Origin: Flexithrix dorotheae DSM 6795 | GTDB lineage: Bacteria; Bacteroidota; Bacteroidia; Cytophagales; Flammeovirgaceae | NCBI RefSeq assembly: GCF_000379765.1 | Contig: NZ_KB903431.1 | Span: 387,788-451,787 of the forward strand | Reading direction: 5' to 3' | Length of the DNA: 64,000 nucleotides | Part shown: positions 17,661 to 28,052 of the stretch, in pieces | Numbering within the stretch: the first letter of the stretch is position 1 | How the letters are laid out: each line of letters starts with the position of its first letter | Program-made: the position numbers and the translations under genes | Notes under the pieces: model-generated | Seen by the model: only the letters and a program-made list of their open reading frames with translations | What the model was told of the DNA's origin: nothing | The model's database searches: none

Positions 17661-20132
17661 ATGATTTGGCATACCATCCGATTTGTAATAAGAATACTAT
17701 TAAGGCAAAAGTTCTATACCATTCTCAATATTCTGGGTTTGTCTGTAGGGATTGTAAGTTGTATTCTTATTTTATCTTATGTAAATGATGAGCTGACATT
17801 TGATCAGTTCCACCAGAATTATGAAAAAGCATTTCGGGTAAATACCTTTTGGGGAAATGATCCTTCCACGGATATTTTTGCTACTACTCCGCCACCCTTA
17901 AAAGAAGTTATTCAAACACAAATTCCAGAAATTGAGTATGTAGCCAGGGTAGCAAAATCTGGAGATATTACCATGCGGTTTCCTGAAATAGATGGAAATA
18001 AGTTCTCAAATCAGGTTTTTAGAGAAACTAATGTTTTTAATGTAGAAAAGGATTTTTTAAGAATTTTAGATTTCAATTTTATTCGTGGGGATATTCGCAC
18101 TGCTTTGTCTCAACCAGAATCCATGGTAATTAGTAAAGCTACCGCCTTAAGATATTTTGGGCAAGAAAAATTTGACAATCATGAGATTGTGGGTAACAAG
18201 ATAGAAACAGGTGGGGATGGTAATTTAAAAGTTATAACAGGGATAGTTGATCCACCGGAAAACACTCATTTTTCTTTTGATTTTTTGTGTAGTGTAGATG
18301 GGAATAATGCAATTATGAATAATGACTTGTGGGTTTGGAATATCGTTTATACCTATTTTAAATTGAAGCCTGAAATTGAAACAGCAGCTTTAGGAAAGAT
18401 ACAAAATAAACTGGATCAAATTGCAATGGAATATTGCCGCCCTGCGTTTTCCAAAAATTCTTCTGGTAAAGATCCTCTCCATGCGGAAATCTCTGGTATC
18501 ACTTACCAGCTGCAGCCGGTAGCAGATATTCATCTTCATTCCCATTACCTTAGGGAATTAAAAGCCAATGGAAATCTACTGATGGTAAATGCCTTAATTT
18601 TAATTGCATCTATCATTTTAATTTTAGCCGTAATCAATTTCATTAATTTATCAATTGCGCAATCTTTGAAAAGATTAAAAGAAGTTGGAGTAAAAAAAGT
18701 TTTAGGTTCCGGGAAACCAGCTTTGGTCTTACAGTTTTTGGTTGAATCAGTTTTACTAACTCTTTTAGCCACTGTTCTGGCTTTTGGAATGGCAGAGTTG
18801 TTAAGAGTGCCATTTAATGGTTTAACAGGAAAAAATCTCTCTTTTAATTGGATATCAATTCCTTTATTTTTTCCCGTGATGATTGCTGTTTCTGTGATAA
18901 TCGGACTGCTCGCAGGAGCGTATCCGGCAGTTTTATTTTCAGGTTATTCACCGACAAAGATCCTAAAAGGAGTGTTTAAAAAGCATAAAAGTGAAAGCCA
19001 TTTTTTGAAAAGTGGATTGGTGGTCTTTCAATTTGTAATCTCCATTGGTCTTATAATCTGTACTATGGTAGTTCAGGATCAGGTAAAATTTATGTCTCAA
19101 AAAGACCTGGGCTTTGATAAGGAAAATGTAATTATTATTAAAAATGATATGGAAATTGACGATGGGTGGGAGGAATTTAAAGATTACCTCAAACAAAACC
19201 CAGCAATTAAGGAGGTAAGTTTTGCCACAAATTTTCCTACAAAGTCAAATTTACCCATACGTGATTTTTTAGTTGAAGAAACAGGGACAAGAACCGGAAT
19301 AAACTGGACTTTGATTGATGAAGATTATCAGAAAGTACTAAAAATGGAAATGATTTCCGGAATGAGTTTTTCTAAAAGTGAGGCTTTAGCAAAAAATGGG
19401 TTGATATTAAATGAAAAAGCTGTAAGCCTTTTAGGTTTAAAAAATCCCATTGGAAAAGTGGTGATAAAAAATCCAGGGGAAAATGATGAGGAAAGGCTTG
19501 AAGTAATTGGTGTAGTAAAAGATTTTAATTTTGAATCATTTCGTGAGGAAATTAAACCGCTGGCATTCCAGTATTATCGTCCTCATTTCCTGAGTGATTT
19601 TATTGCAGTAAGGACAGCTCCCAAATCCCCATTAAAGCAGTCTTTAAATTGGATAGAAGAAGGTTGGAAGGAATTCCAGGAAGAAGATCCTTTTGTGTAT
19701 TCCTTTTTAGATCAGGATTTTGATTATCAATTTAAGTCTGAGAAACGGTTTGAAAGTATATTAGAATTTTTTGCAATTTTGGCAATTTTCATAGCTTGTC
19801 TTGGGTTATTGGGGTTATCCTCATTTACAATTAAGCAAAAACAAAAGGAAATAGGGATTCGAAAAGTTTTAGGGGCTTCTCCCTGGCAGCTTATTTTTTT
19901 ACTATCGGGGAATTATATTAAGTTGGTCCTTTTGGCATTTTGTATAACCATTCCTATGAGTTATTATCTAGTCACATTATGGCTTGAAGGTTTTGCTTAT
20001 AAAGTTCCAATAGATTTTTCATTATTTATGCAGGGAGGCATTTTTACCATGATTTTGGCATGGCTTACGATTGCTTTTCACTGTGTAAAAACAAGTCAAA
20101 TGAATCCTGTAAATGCCATCAAAGCAGAATAA
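17661..20132 (+). CDS. FtsX/MacB-type ABC transporter permease
   Basis: 823 residues with two permease halves. The first has an N-terminal helix (about 18-42), a large periplasmic MacB-PCD domain (about 50-280) and three helices (about 288-430; LKEVGVKKVLGSGKPAL). The second repeats the layout: a helix near 455, a second PCD, and three C-terminal helices with KQKEIGIRKVLGASPWQ near 735. Members convert cytoplasmic ATP hydrolysis into periplasmic motion (lipoprotein handling, efflux or cell-wall hydrolase control). No ATPase gene is adjacent, as is common for the Bacteroidota type, so the partner must be elsewhere. Confidence 0.93.
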   Translation: MIWHTIRFVIRILLRQKFYTILNILGLSVGIVSCILILSYVNDELTFDQFHQNYEKAFRVNTFWGNDPSTDIFATTPPPLKEVIQTQIPEIEYVARVAKSGDITMRFPEIDGNKFSNQVFRETNVFNVEKDFLRILDFNFIRGDIRTALSQPESMVISKATALRYFGQEKFDNHEIVGNKIETGGDGNLKVITGIVDPPENTHFSFDFLCSVDGNNAIMNNDLWVWNIVYTYFKLKPEIETAALGKIQNKLDQIAMEYCRPAFSKNSSGKDPLHAEISGITYQLQPVADIHLHSHYLRELKANGNLLMVNALILIASIILILAVINFINLSIAQSLKRLKEVGVKKVLGSGKPALVLQFLVESVLLTLLATVLAFGMAELLRVPFNGLTGKNLSFNWISIPLFFPVMIAVSVIIGLLAGAYPAVLFSGYSPTKILKGVFKKHKSESHFLKSGLVVFQFVISIGLIICTMVVQDQVKFMSQKDLGFDKENVIIIKNDMEIDDGWEEFKDYLKQNPAIKEVSFATNFPTKSNLPIRDFLVEETGTRTGINWTLIDEDYQKVLKMEMISGMSFSKSEALAKNGLILNEKAVSLLGLKNPIGKVVIKNPGENDEERLEVIGVVKDFNFESFREEIKPLAFQYYRPHFLSDFIAVRTAPKSPLKQSLNWIEEGWKEFQEEDPFVYSFLDQDFDYQFKSEKRFESILEFFAILAIFIACLGLLGLSSFTIKQKQKEIGIRKVLGASPWQLIFLLSGNYIKLVLLAFCITIPMSYYLVTLWLEGFAYKVPIDFSLFMQGGIFTMILAWLTIAFHCVKTSQMNPVNAIKAE

Positions 20133-20163
20133 ACAAGTGATATTTTGAGATAAATAAACGTGG

Positions 20164-21894
20164 TTATACTTCGCTTGATTCCAGTTTTCCGTTCAACCTG
20201 ACCGTTAGGTTATTGTTAAGTTTTTTTTCCAGTGAATTTTCTGATTTCCTAATAATTTTTTTCCAGGCTAAATATCCACCTCCTAGATTTTTGATAGAAG
20301 AAAAATGATTGCTTGCTAAAATTAAGGCTGCCAGATATCCTCTTAATCCCCTTTGGCAATAAACTATTGTGGTTTTATCGACATCCAGAAGTTCAATATT
20401 TTCCCTAAGTTGGTCCAGTGGAATGTTTTTAGCCTGGGGAATTTGACCAAATTTCTGCAACTCAGAGGGTTCACGTACATCTACCAGTTGATAATCTTCC
20501 TTTGTGGCCTTGAGAAAAGAATCAAGTTCACAAGCATTCCATTCCTCAAAGTGAGTAGAGTTGGCATTATCTGCAATATATCCTGCTACAATAACAGGGT
20601 CCTTTGCTGGGGAATAAGGAGGAGCATAGGCTAAATCCAGGTTTGGTAAATCATCAATTTTCAGTTTTGCATAGATACAAGTGCTCAGTACATCAATCCT
20701 TTTATCCACCCCGGATTCTCCAAAAATTTCTGCTCCAATTATTTCTTTCGAGTCCGGATCGTGATAAATTTCAATGAATATGTCTTTGGCATTTGGATAA
20801 AACCCAGGAGTAGATTTGGCGATAAAAAAATTGGATTTGAAAGGGATTCCATTTTCTTTAAGTGATTTGGCATTTAATCCGGTTCGGCCAAGCGTATAGT
20901 CAAACACCTTTACAATACCGGTGGCGTATCCTCCTTTGTAAGAATTATTCCCTCCAGCTGCGTTGGTCCCTGCCGTTCTCCCCCCTTTATTTGAGTGAGT
21001 ACCCATGGGAAAATAATCTTGTTTTCCGGTTATTTGGTTTTTTATACTAGCACAATCTCCGGCCGCATAAATATTTGGAATACTGGTTTCCATTTTTTCA
21101 TTTACAACCAATGCCCCATTTTTCAGGTGCTCAGCACCTTCTGCTAACAACAAGTCGGTATTTGGTTTTACCCCTACACTTACAATAAGGTAATCACAAT
21201 TAATTTTTTCGCCATTATTTAATAATATTTCTCTGGTGTTTTTTAAGAATTCAACAACAAACACATTGGTTTTTACAATTACGCCATGCTCTTCTAAAAC
21301 TGATTTAGCCATTCGTCCAAACTTGCTTTCCCAAATTGGCAAAACCTGCCCGGAGAGCTCAATTACAGTCACATTTTTCCCTGCTTTTACCAGGTTTTCG
21401 GTAACTTCAATGCCAATTAACCCGGCCCCAATGACTACAACATTTTGTGAGTTTTCTAAAACTTTATCTGCAATTATTTTATCAAAATTTTCTATGGTTT
21501 TGCAATGAGACCAGTTTTGAGAAGTTTCTATACCTTTGATAGGGGGAGTGTTGGCGTTGGTTCCAGTGGCAAAAATTAGTTTATCATAAGGGAATTTATC
21601 TCCTTTTTGGGTTATTATCTCCTGAGCTTTGGAATCAATGTCTATTATTTCTTCATTTAAATGTACTTCTATTTTGAACCTGTCCCTCAGTAATTTGGCA
21701 CTAACCACCATCAACTCTTCTCTTGATTTAACCTTACCTGAAAGGGCATAGGGAATTCCGCAGGTAGCATAGCTTAAAAAATTTGACCTTTCAAACAAAA
21801 TAATCCTGCTGTGTTCATTAGTACGTCTGGCCTTGGCAGCAGCAGAAGGACCAGCTGAAAGCCCTCCTATAATAATGATCGTTTCCCTTTTCAT
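20164..21894 (-). CDS. CoA-disulfide reductase-like flavoprotein with C-terminal rhodanese domain
   Basis: 576 residues. An FAD-binding GGLSAG at residues 10-15 is followed by YATCGIPY with redox Cys45, which is diagnostic of the CoA-disulfide reductase/Nox branch of pyridine nucleotide-disulfide reductases. An NADPH site (VVVIGAGLIGIE) lies near 160, and YAAGDCA near 280 closes the FAD site. Residues about 470-555 form a rhodanese domain with active-site Cys513 (YCQRGLRG). Fusions of this type reduce CoA disulfides, CoA-persulfide or polysulfide. The role here is probably sulfur or thiol homeostasis in the cytoplasm. It converges on the permease gene. Confidence 0.92.
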   Translation of the reverse strand: MKRETIIIIGGLSAGPSAAAKARRTNEHSRIILFERSNFLSYATCGIPYALSGKVKSREELMVVSAKLLRDRFKIEVHLNEEIIDIDSKAQEIITQKGDKFPYDKLIFATGTNANTPPIKGIETSQNWSHCKTIENFDKIIADKVLENSQNVVVIGAGLIGIEVTENLVKAGKNVTVIELSGQVLPIWESKFGRMAKSVLEEHGVIVKTNVFVVEFLKNTREILLNNGEKINCDYLIVSVGVKPNTDLLLAEGAEHLKNGALVVNEKMETSIPNIYAAGDCASIKNQITGKQDYFPMGTHSNKGGRTAGTNAAGGNNSYKGGYATGIVKVFDYTLGRTGLNAKSLKENGIPFKSNFFIAKSTPGFYPNAKDIFIEIYHDPDSKEIIGAEIFGESGVDKRIDVLSTCIYAKLKIDDLPNLDLAYAPPYSPAKDPVIVAGYIADNANSTHFEEWNACELDSFLKATKEDYQLVDVREPSELQKFGQIPQAKNIPLDQLRENIELLDVDKTTIVYCQRGLRGYLAALILASNHFSSIKNLGGGYLAWKKIIRKSENSLEKKLNNNLTVRLNGKLESSEV

Positions 21895-22423
21895 GGTTCA
21901 GAAAAATTGATTATAGATTCTGGTAAAGGAAAAAATATTTTAGCCGGATTTAAATGATAATTGTCATACTAGCAGATGATTTTTAAGAAAGATCAATTAT
22001 TGTTTTTACACTGAATAACAACATGTGAGGGAGATAATAATGAATGGTAATAATTTTTTTAATTTTTTTTAACAATTTTGCAGCGTTTCAAAAAAAACCA
22101 CCGTAGAGATTGAAAATTTGGCTTATTATAATTTCAACCTGCTATTTAGAAAATAATTTTTTAGATGTGTAAAATTAATTTTTGTACCATAAATTACATG
22201 AACGTAATGGACGTGCATATTTCAAAAACTCTCCATTTGCTATTTTACAGGCTATTTCAATTTTTTTTTATGCTAAAAAGAGGAATTACCTACATGCATG
22301 CTGAATTTTTAAAATTGAAATTAAATCAAAACTATTTAGTTAATAGTTTTGAATCGATTTAGGAGAAGAGGAGCAACTTCAAATTTTTTAAACAAAGAAA
22401 TCTCATAAAATTAACCTAACGCT
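21895..22423. other. Divergent intergenic region of 529 bases
   Basis: It lies between the divergent CoA-disulfide reductase and sugar-transferase genes. The T-rich stretch near 22050-22070 and the hydrophobic 65-codon frame at 22165-22362 show no convincing coding signal. A -7-like element, TAGTTTTG (22344-22351), lies 73 bases before the GTG start of the transferase. The long leader may hold regulation of polysaccharide synthesis. Confidence 0.5.
22344..22351 (+). promoter_or_regulatory. Candidate Bacteroidota -7 element (TAGTTTTG)
   Basis: It matches TAnnTTTG upstream of the sugar-1-phosphate transferase gene. No well-spaced -33 TTTG was found. Confidence 0.3.
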
Positions 22424-23800
22424 GTGCCACAAAAATTTACAAGATACTCCAAGTACATTAGGTATATCCAAACCATTGTTGATGCTTTTTTATTAAACTT
22501 GTCTTTTTTTATTGCTTACCACTACAAATTTGATGAGAGTTTTAATTGGACAATTAGCAATGAATACTTTAGGCTGTTAGTATTTTTTAATATTGTTTGG
22601 GTGTTGCTTCTTATAATTTGCAAGCCTTATAACATTTCACGTATTGCAGCCAGCATTGTTTCAGGTGTCTATGGATCATCTATTACCTTGGTAGTGCTAC
22701 ATGCTCTGGTGGTGGTTTCCTCGTGGGTTGTCTTTAAAACCTATTATTTTTCAAGAGAACATTTATTTCTTTCATATTTTGTTTTTCTATGTTTTCTTTT
22801 AGTATGGAAATTTTTGTTTGTTTATAGTCTTAAATATTATCGCCTTAAAGGGTATAATAATCGGAATATCTTAATATTAGGAGGTGGTCAACTGGCGGAT
22901 GAACTTAACATGTTTTTCAGGAGGCATCCAGAATTAGGATATAAAGTGAATAAACTGGGTATTGGAGGAAGTGAAAAAGATTTTAATCTTGAGATGATTA
23001 AAGATTTTGCTGAAAAAAATGAAATTCATGAAGTTTATTGCTGTTTGCCTCAGCTAGAACATTCTTTAGTTCAGCAGGTGATAGATTACGGAGAATCGAA
23101 CTTCCTTAAAATTAAATTGATCTCAGATTTTAGAGGGTTTATGGCTAAAGGAATTGATCTTGAATATTTAGATTACATTCCTGTATTAAATATTAGTAAA
23201 TCCCCACTTGAGGATTACAAAATCCGATTCGTAAAAAGGTCTTTTGATATTATTTTTTCCTTAATGGTTTTAATCGTTGGTTTTCCTATTTATTTGTTGG
23301 TCGGTATTATTACTGTTCTAACTTCGGATGGACCAATGTTTTATAAACAAGAAAGAATAGGGCGATGGGGCCAACCTTTTATGATATTTAAGTACAGGAG
23401 CATGTACGTGGATTCTGAAATTCAGGGTCCTAAACTTTCTTCTGATTTTGATCCAAGGATTACACCTTGGGGAAGGTTTTTAAGAAAAACAAGATTAGAT
23501 GAAATACCTCAATTTTATAATGTGCTTATTGGCGATATGTCCATTGTTGGTCCCAGACCAGAAAGACAACATTTTATCGATCAGATAATCAGAATTGCCC
23601 CACATTATAAAAAACTACATGCCGTGAAACCAGGGATTACTTCAATTGGTCAGATCATGTTTGGCTATGCCGAAAACGTAGAGGAAATGGTGAAAAGGTT
23701 ACGGTATGATATTCTGTACTTAAATAATATTTCTATTGGTTTCGATATGAAACTTGTTTTGCTTACTGTGAAGGTAATGTTTCAGGCCAAAGGAAAGTAA
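22424..23800 (+). CDS. Polyprenyl-phosphate hexose-1-phosphate transferase (WcaJ type)
   Basis: 458 residues from a GTG start. Four or five N-terminal membrane helices (to about 150) precede a nucleotide-binding-like CoA-binding region (about 150-270; NILILGGGQLADEL) and the catalytic sugar-transferase domain (about 275-458). That domain shows KRSFDIIFSLM, FYKQERIGRWGQPF, FKYRSMY, TPWGRFLRKTRLDEIPQF, GDMSIVGPRPE and KPGITS. The family transfers glucose-, galactose- or related sugar-1-phosphate to undecaprenyl phosphate at the inner membrane, starting an exopolysaccharide. The donor sugar is not fixed by these motifs. A second initiating transferase follows 185 bases downstream, beyond a terminator. 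Confidence 0.93.
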   Translation: MPQKFTRYSKYIRYIQTIVDAFLLNLSFFIAYHYKFDESFNWTISNEYFRLLVFFNIVWVLLLIICKPYNISRIAASIVSGVYGSSITLVVLHALVVVSSWVVFKTYYFSREHLFLSYFVFLCFLLVWKFLFVYSLKYYRLKGYNNRNILILGGGQLADELNMFFRRHPELGYKVNKLGIGGSEKDFNLEMIKDFAEKNEIHEVYCCLPQLEHSLVQQVIDYGESNFLKIKLISDFRGFMAKGIDLEYLDYIPVLNISKSPLEDYKIRFVKRSFDIIFSLMVLIVGFPIYLLVGIITVLTSDGPMFYKQERIGRWGQPFMIFKYRSMYVDSEIQGPKLSSDFDPRITPWGRFLRKTRLDEIPQFYNVLIGDMSIVGPRPERQHFIDQIIRIAPHYKKLHAVKPGITSIGQIMFGYAENVEEMVKRLRYDILYLNNISIGFDMKLVLLTVKVMFQAKGK

Positions 23801-23827
23801 AATACATTTTTGATTTTGGGATTTAAT

Positions 23828-23854
23828 GCAACTCACTTTTGGGTTGCTTTTTTT
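23828..23854 (+). terminator. Intrinsic terminator after the WcaJ-type gene
   Basis: A stem of GCAAC with GTTGC, plus inner CA/TG pairs, is followed by seven T. It separates the two sugar-transferase genes. Confidence 0.82.
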
Positions 23855-23984
23855 GTTTCAAAGAATTTGGGAATTATTTCTTGCTTTAAAAAATAGATAA
23901 ATATTAAACTCGTTTATCATAAAACTTTTTAATATTCTAACTAATATTTTTTTTGTCTAGGAAACTCAAACCCATCTGGATTTC

Positions 23985-25091
23985 ATGCTATTCTCAGTTC
24001 TTCAATCATTAATTGCACTGGTTTTAAGTTTAGTGCTTTTCCCTTTTGCGATAAAATTTTTCAAAAATTCATTAATTCTCGATAAACCCAATGAAAGAAA
24101 AATTCATACTGTTCAGAAACCTTCTATGGGTGGAGTGGTCATTTTCTTTACTGCAATTATTACAATTCTAATATGTAATGATTTAAATACAATCTATGAA
24201 TACAGGAATATATTGATTGCCTTATTTATCGTGAATCTTACCGGGATTTTTGACGATTTATATAATTTAACTGCTCGATACAAATTATTAGGCTTAGTCC
24301 CAGCAGTTATTCTTGTAGTGGTGGTTGAGGACATAAGAATTAGCTCATTCTATGGATTATTCTGGTTAAATGAAATTCCTTTATGGGCGAGTTATATGCT
24401 CACTATTTTTACGATTATTACCATTACAAACGCATTCAATTTAATTGACGGGCTTGATGGGCTTGCAGGAACTCTTGCAACTGTTGCTTTTATCACCCTG
24501 GGGATATGGTTATATTTTTCAGGGGAGACTTTTATGGCTACTATATTATTAGTTTTTGCAGGAGGAATAATTGGCTTTTTAAGGTATAATTGGGAACCTT
24601 CAAAAATTTTTATGGGGGATACCGGGGCATTGACACTTGGCTTTTTGCTTACAATATCCTTAATCTCCTTTATCGAGAAAAATCAATTACCAGGAGTAGA
24701 AAATACTTATTTATTTAATAATGTAGTTACTGCCGCAATTTGTGTGATCATAATTCCATTTTTTGATACACTCAGGGTTTTTAGTATCAGAATATTTAAT
24801 GGCCGGTCGCCATTTTCTCCCGATACAAATCATTTGCATCACCTCACCATGAAATTAGGGTTGGGACATGCATACTCAACTTTAGTGCTGGCTTTTACGA
24901 ATATTTGTTTTATCATTTTAGCCATTTACTTTAAGCATGTTGATGATAATTTTTTCTTTTATTTTATCTTTCTTTTGGGGCTTAGTGCGAGTTTATTACT
25001 CCATTTTTTGAGTCAAAATTCAAAAAGTGCTACCAGCCTGAAGAAAACAGAAAATACTGCTGTATTTGAACCTAAAAAGAAAGTAGCTTAA
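23985..25091 (+). CDS. MraY/WecA-family undecaprenyl-phosphate sugar-1-phosphate transferase
   Basis: 368 residues with about eleven hydrophobic segments. Family motifs are in order: HTVQKPSMGGVVIF near 42, GIFDDLYNL near 86, NAFNLIDGLDGLAG near 150, FMGDTGALTLGF near 206 and SPDTNHLHHL near 280. The final His motif is characteristic of WecA/TagO enzymes that accept UDP-GlcNAc-type donors rather than UDP-MurNAc-pentapeptide. It likely starts O-antigen, capsule or teichoic-like glycan synthesis. A long poly-T/A leader precedes the ATG. Confidence 0.93.
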   Translation: MLFSVLQSLIALVLSLVLFPFAIKFFKNSLILDKPNERKIHTVQKPSMGGVVIFFTAIITILICNDLNTIYEYRNILIALFIVNLTGIFDDLYNLTARYKLLGLVPAVILVVVVEDIRISSFYGLFWLNEIPLWASYMLTIFTIITITNAFNLIDGLDGLAGTLATVAFITLGIWLYFSGETFMATILLVFAGGIIGFLRYNWEPSKIFMGDTGALTLGFLLTISLISFIEKNQLPGVENTYLFNNVVTAAICVIIIPFFDTLRVFSIRIFNGRSPFSPDTNHLHHLTMKLGLGHAYSTLVLAFTNICFIILAIYFKHVDDNFFFYFIFLLGLSASLLLHFLSQNSKSATSLKKTENTAVFEPKKKVA

Positions 25092-25095
25092 GAAA

Positions 25096-25932
25096 TTAAC
25101 CTATAAATTTATTTAATAGCCATTCATAAACCTTAAAGGGTAATAATGCTCTTATCCAAAATTGGGGACTGTACCTTGACCCCACTTTTGTTCTGAGTCT
25201 TTTAATTTTACCTTCAGTGATTTTGGTAATTATTCCGGTTACTTCACTGACTTTGCTTTTTAATCGCTGATTTCGCTTTTCCACAAGCTTAAACATTTTA
25301 CTAGTATAAGTATAATTTGCTCTGGATTCATCCATGACATGTTTTCCTATAATCATGTTTTCCCCAATAGCTTTTGTTGGAAAAGGGCCTGGTTCTACCA
25401 AAAATACTTTTATGTTTTGGAAATTTAGTTCGTAGCGTAAACATTCTGAAAATCCTTCCAAAGCCCATTTACTGGAATTATAGGCAGAACCACCCGGAAC
25501 AGCATTTAATCCGGCCAAACTGGAAATGTTTATTATTTTAGCCTGAAGTCCTTTTTGAAGAAGTGGAAGCATTAATTTAGTGACATTGATTACCCCAAAA
25601 TAATTGGTTTCCATTTGCAATCTGTATTCCTCCAAAGTTAATTCTTCGAAGAAACCTGCTACCCCAAAACCGGCATTATTAATCAGCGTATCTAACCTTC
25701 CATATTTGGTTTGGATATAAGTAACAACTTTCTGTATACTATCAAGAGCTGTCACATCAAGTTGCATCACTTCAATATCCAGATCATTTTCTTTTATTTT
25801 TTCAACTAAAGCAGTTTTTTTCTCCAAATTACGCATGGTTGCAATGACCTGATGCCCTCTTTTGGCTAGGGTAATTGCAGCATCTAAACCAATTCCGCTT
25901 GAACAGCCTGTAATTAGAATTATATTTTTCAT
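25096..25932 (-). CDS. Short-chain dehydrogenase/reductase
   Basis: 278 residues with a Rossmann fold. Cofactor motif TGCSSGIG is near residue 8, NNAGFG near 88, catalytic Ser near 139, and YNSSK (Tyr/Lys) near 152-156. An EPGPFPT segment follows. The family is classical NAD(P)-dependent SDR; the C-terminal basic extension (KIKRLRTKVG, then RALLPFKVYEWLL) suggests membrane-peripheral binding, as in retinol- or lipid-type SDRs. The substrate is unknown. The stop lies four bases from the converging WecA-type gene. A -7 element, TAAGTTTG, lies on the minus strand 33 bases before the start. Confidence 0.92.
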   Translation of the reverse strand: MKNIILITGCSSGIGLDAAITLAKRGHQVIATMRNLEKKTALVEKIKENDLDIEVMQLDVTALDSIQKVVTYIQTKYGRLDTLINNAGFGVAGFFEELTLEEYRLQMETNYFGVINVTKLMLPLLQKGLQAKIINISSLAGLNAVPGGSAYNSSKWALEGFSECLRYELNFQNIKVFLVEPGPFPTKAIGENMIIGKHVMDESRANYTYTSKMFKLVEKRNQRLKSKVSEVTGIITKITEGKIKRLRTKVGSRYSPQFWIRALLPFKVYEWLLNKFIG

Positions 25933-25964
25933 ACTTTAAAAAGTAAATGATTGGTTGGTAATAA

Positions 25965-25972
25965 CAAACTTA
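25965..25972 (-). promoter_or_regulatory. -7 element of the SDR gene (TAAGTTTG)
   Basis: A perfect match to TAnnTTTG on the minus strand, 33 bases upstream of the SDR ATG. No clear -33 TTTG was seen at the usual spacing. Confidence 0.42.
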
Positions 25973-26036
25973 CAATTTGTTACAACTGATTGATACGGAG
26001 ATGTAATAACTCAATATTAAAAAAGTACTGGAACTT

Positions 26037-26092
26037 AAAAAAGGGAAATTAAAAGGAGAATTTTCTAATTCTTCCAATTAATTTCCCTTTTT
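26037..26092 (-). terminator. Long-stem terminator after the HAD phosphatase gene
   Basis: A perfect 15-bp stem (26038-26052 with 26078-26092) around a 25-base partly paired loop. A/T runs at both sides would allow termination in either direction. It lies directly downstream of the gene ending at 26118. Confidence 0.88.
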
Positions 26093-26117
26093 AAATACTT
26101 GTGGGTCATTTATAATT

Positions 26118-26771
26118 CTAAAAAATTGAATACAATTTTTCCAGAGTAAGTTCTCTAAAATCATCAATTACCAAATCTGTATCAGCAAGTTCCTTGGCAC
26201 TATGTGTAGTGGCTAATCCAACTACCTTTGCCCCAGCTCTTTTTGCAGATTCAACTCCTGGCAAGGAATCTTCAAATACAATACAATGTTCTGGAAGGTA
26301 TCTTAGTGCTTCTGCTGTTTTAAGATAAACCTCAGGATCTGGTTTTCCTTTGGAAACATGAGAAGAATCTAAAATAATTGGATAGTATTTTTCAAGATTA
26401 GTCATTTTTAATGTGAAATCAACATTTTCTCTTGGAGCAGAAGTGGCGACTGCCTTTGCAATACTATTCGATTCTAAAAGTTTTAAAAAATCTTCTAAAC
26501 CGGGGAGTGCTACAATATCATCTTTATAGATTTCGCGAAAAAGTGCTTCTTTCTCTACACTGTATTTTTCGATATCTTCTGCAGAAAGATCTTCTCCAAA
26601 CAGGTAGGGAATCCATTCGCTGTTCCTCCTTCCATATAAATTTTGTCTCAGCTCTTCCTCAGTAAAGGTTTTACCATATTTTTCCGAAAATTGATTAAGG
26701 GATATTTTATGAAAGGGATTGCTATCTACAATAACACCATCCATATCGAAAATTGCTGCGAAATCCTTCAT
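26118..26771 (-). CDS. HAD hydrolase, beta-phosphoglucomutase-like
   Basis: 217 residues. Motif I is FDMDGVIVDS with the nucleophile Asp near residue 9. An alpha-helical cap (about 18-85) is followed by motif II VATSAP near 113, motif III Lys in SKGKPDPE near 143, and motif IV VFEDSLPGVESAKRAG near 168. This subfamily covers beta-phosphoglucomutases and small sugar-phosphate phosphatases. It is divergent from gap, next to the glycolytic genes, which supports a sugar-phosphate role. The exact substrate is open. Confidence 0.9.
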   Translation of the reverse strand: MKDFAAIFDMDGVIVDSNPFHKISLNQFSEKYGKTFTEEELRQNLYGRRNSEWIPYLFGEDLSAEDIEKYSVEKEALFREIYKDDIVALPGLEDFLKLLESNSIAKAVATSAPRENVDFTLKMTNLEKYYPIILDSSHVSKGKPDPEVYLKTAEALRYLPEHCIVFEDSLPGVESAKRAGAKVVGLATTHSAKELADTDLVIDDFRELTLEKLYSIF

Positions 26772-26916
26772 TATTTTATTGTGAAATTTGATGAATTGGT
26801 TGCAAAAAACAAATTTTAACTTGAATTTTACAACTCGAAATTAAATTTAATTGTGGTTTTTTTAATTGGTTTTATTTGTACTTTTACGCAGGTATAATCA
26901 ATAATTCTCATTTTAA

Positions 26917-27921
<1,005 letters not shown>

Positions 27922-27950
27922 TTTTTGTCGACATACACTAGCAATATGGG

Positions 27951-27978
27951 AGGGAGACTTTTTGGTCTCCCTTTTTTT
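27951..27978 (+). terminator. Intrinsic terminator of gapA
   Basis: An 8-bp stem AGGGAGAC/GTCTCCCT with a six-base loop, followed by about seven T. Confidence 0.92.
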
Positions 27979-28052
27979 GTGGAATTTTTGAATAAATATT
28001 GAATCTATTTGGCCTCAAACCGGTTTAAGCCAAGAAAACATTAAATCACTTT

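Noticed and set aside
22165-22362. 65-codon hydrophobic frame upstream of the WcaJ-type gene
   Set aside because: No start signal, no known motif, and composition like AT-rich non-coding DNA.
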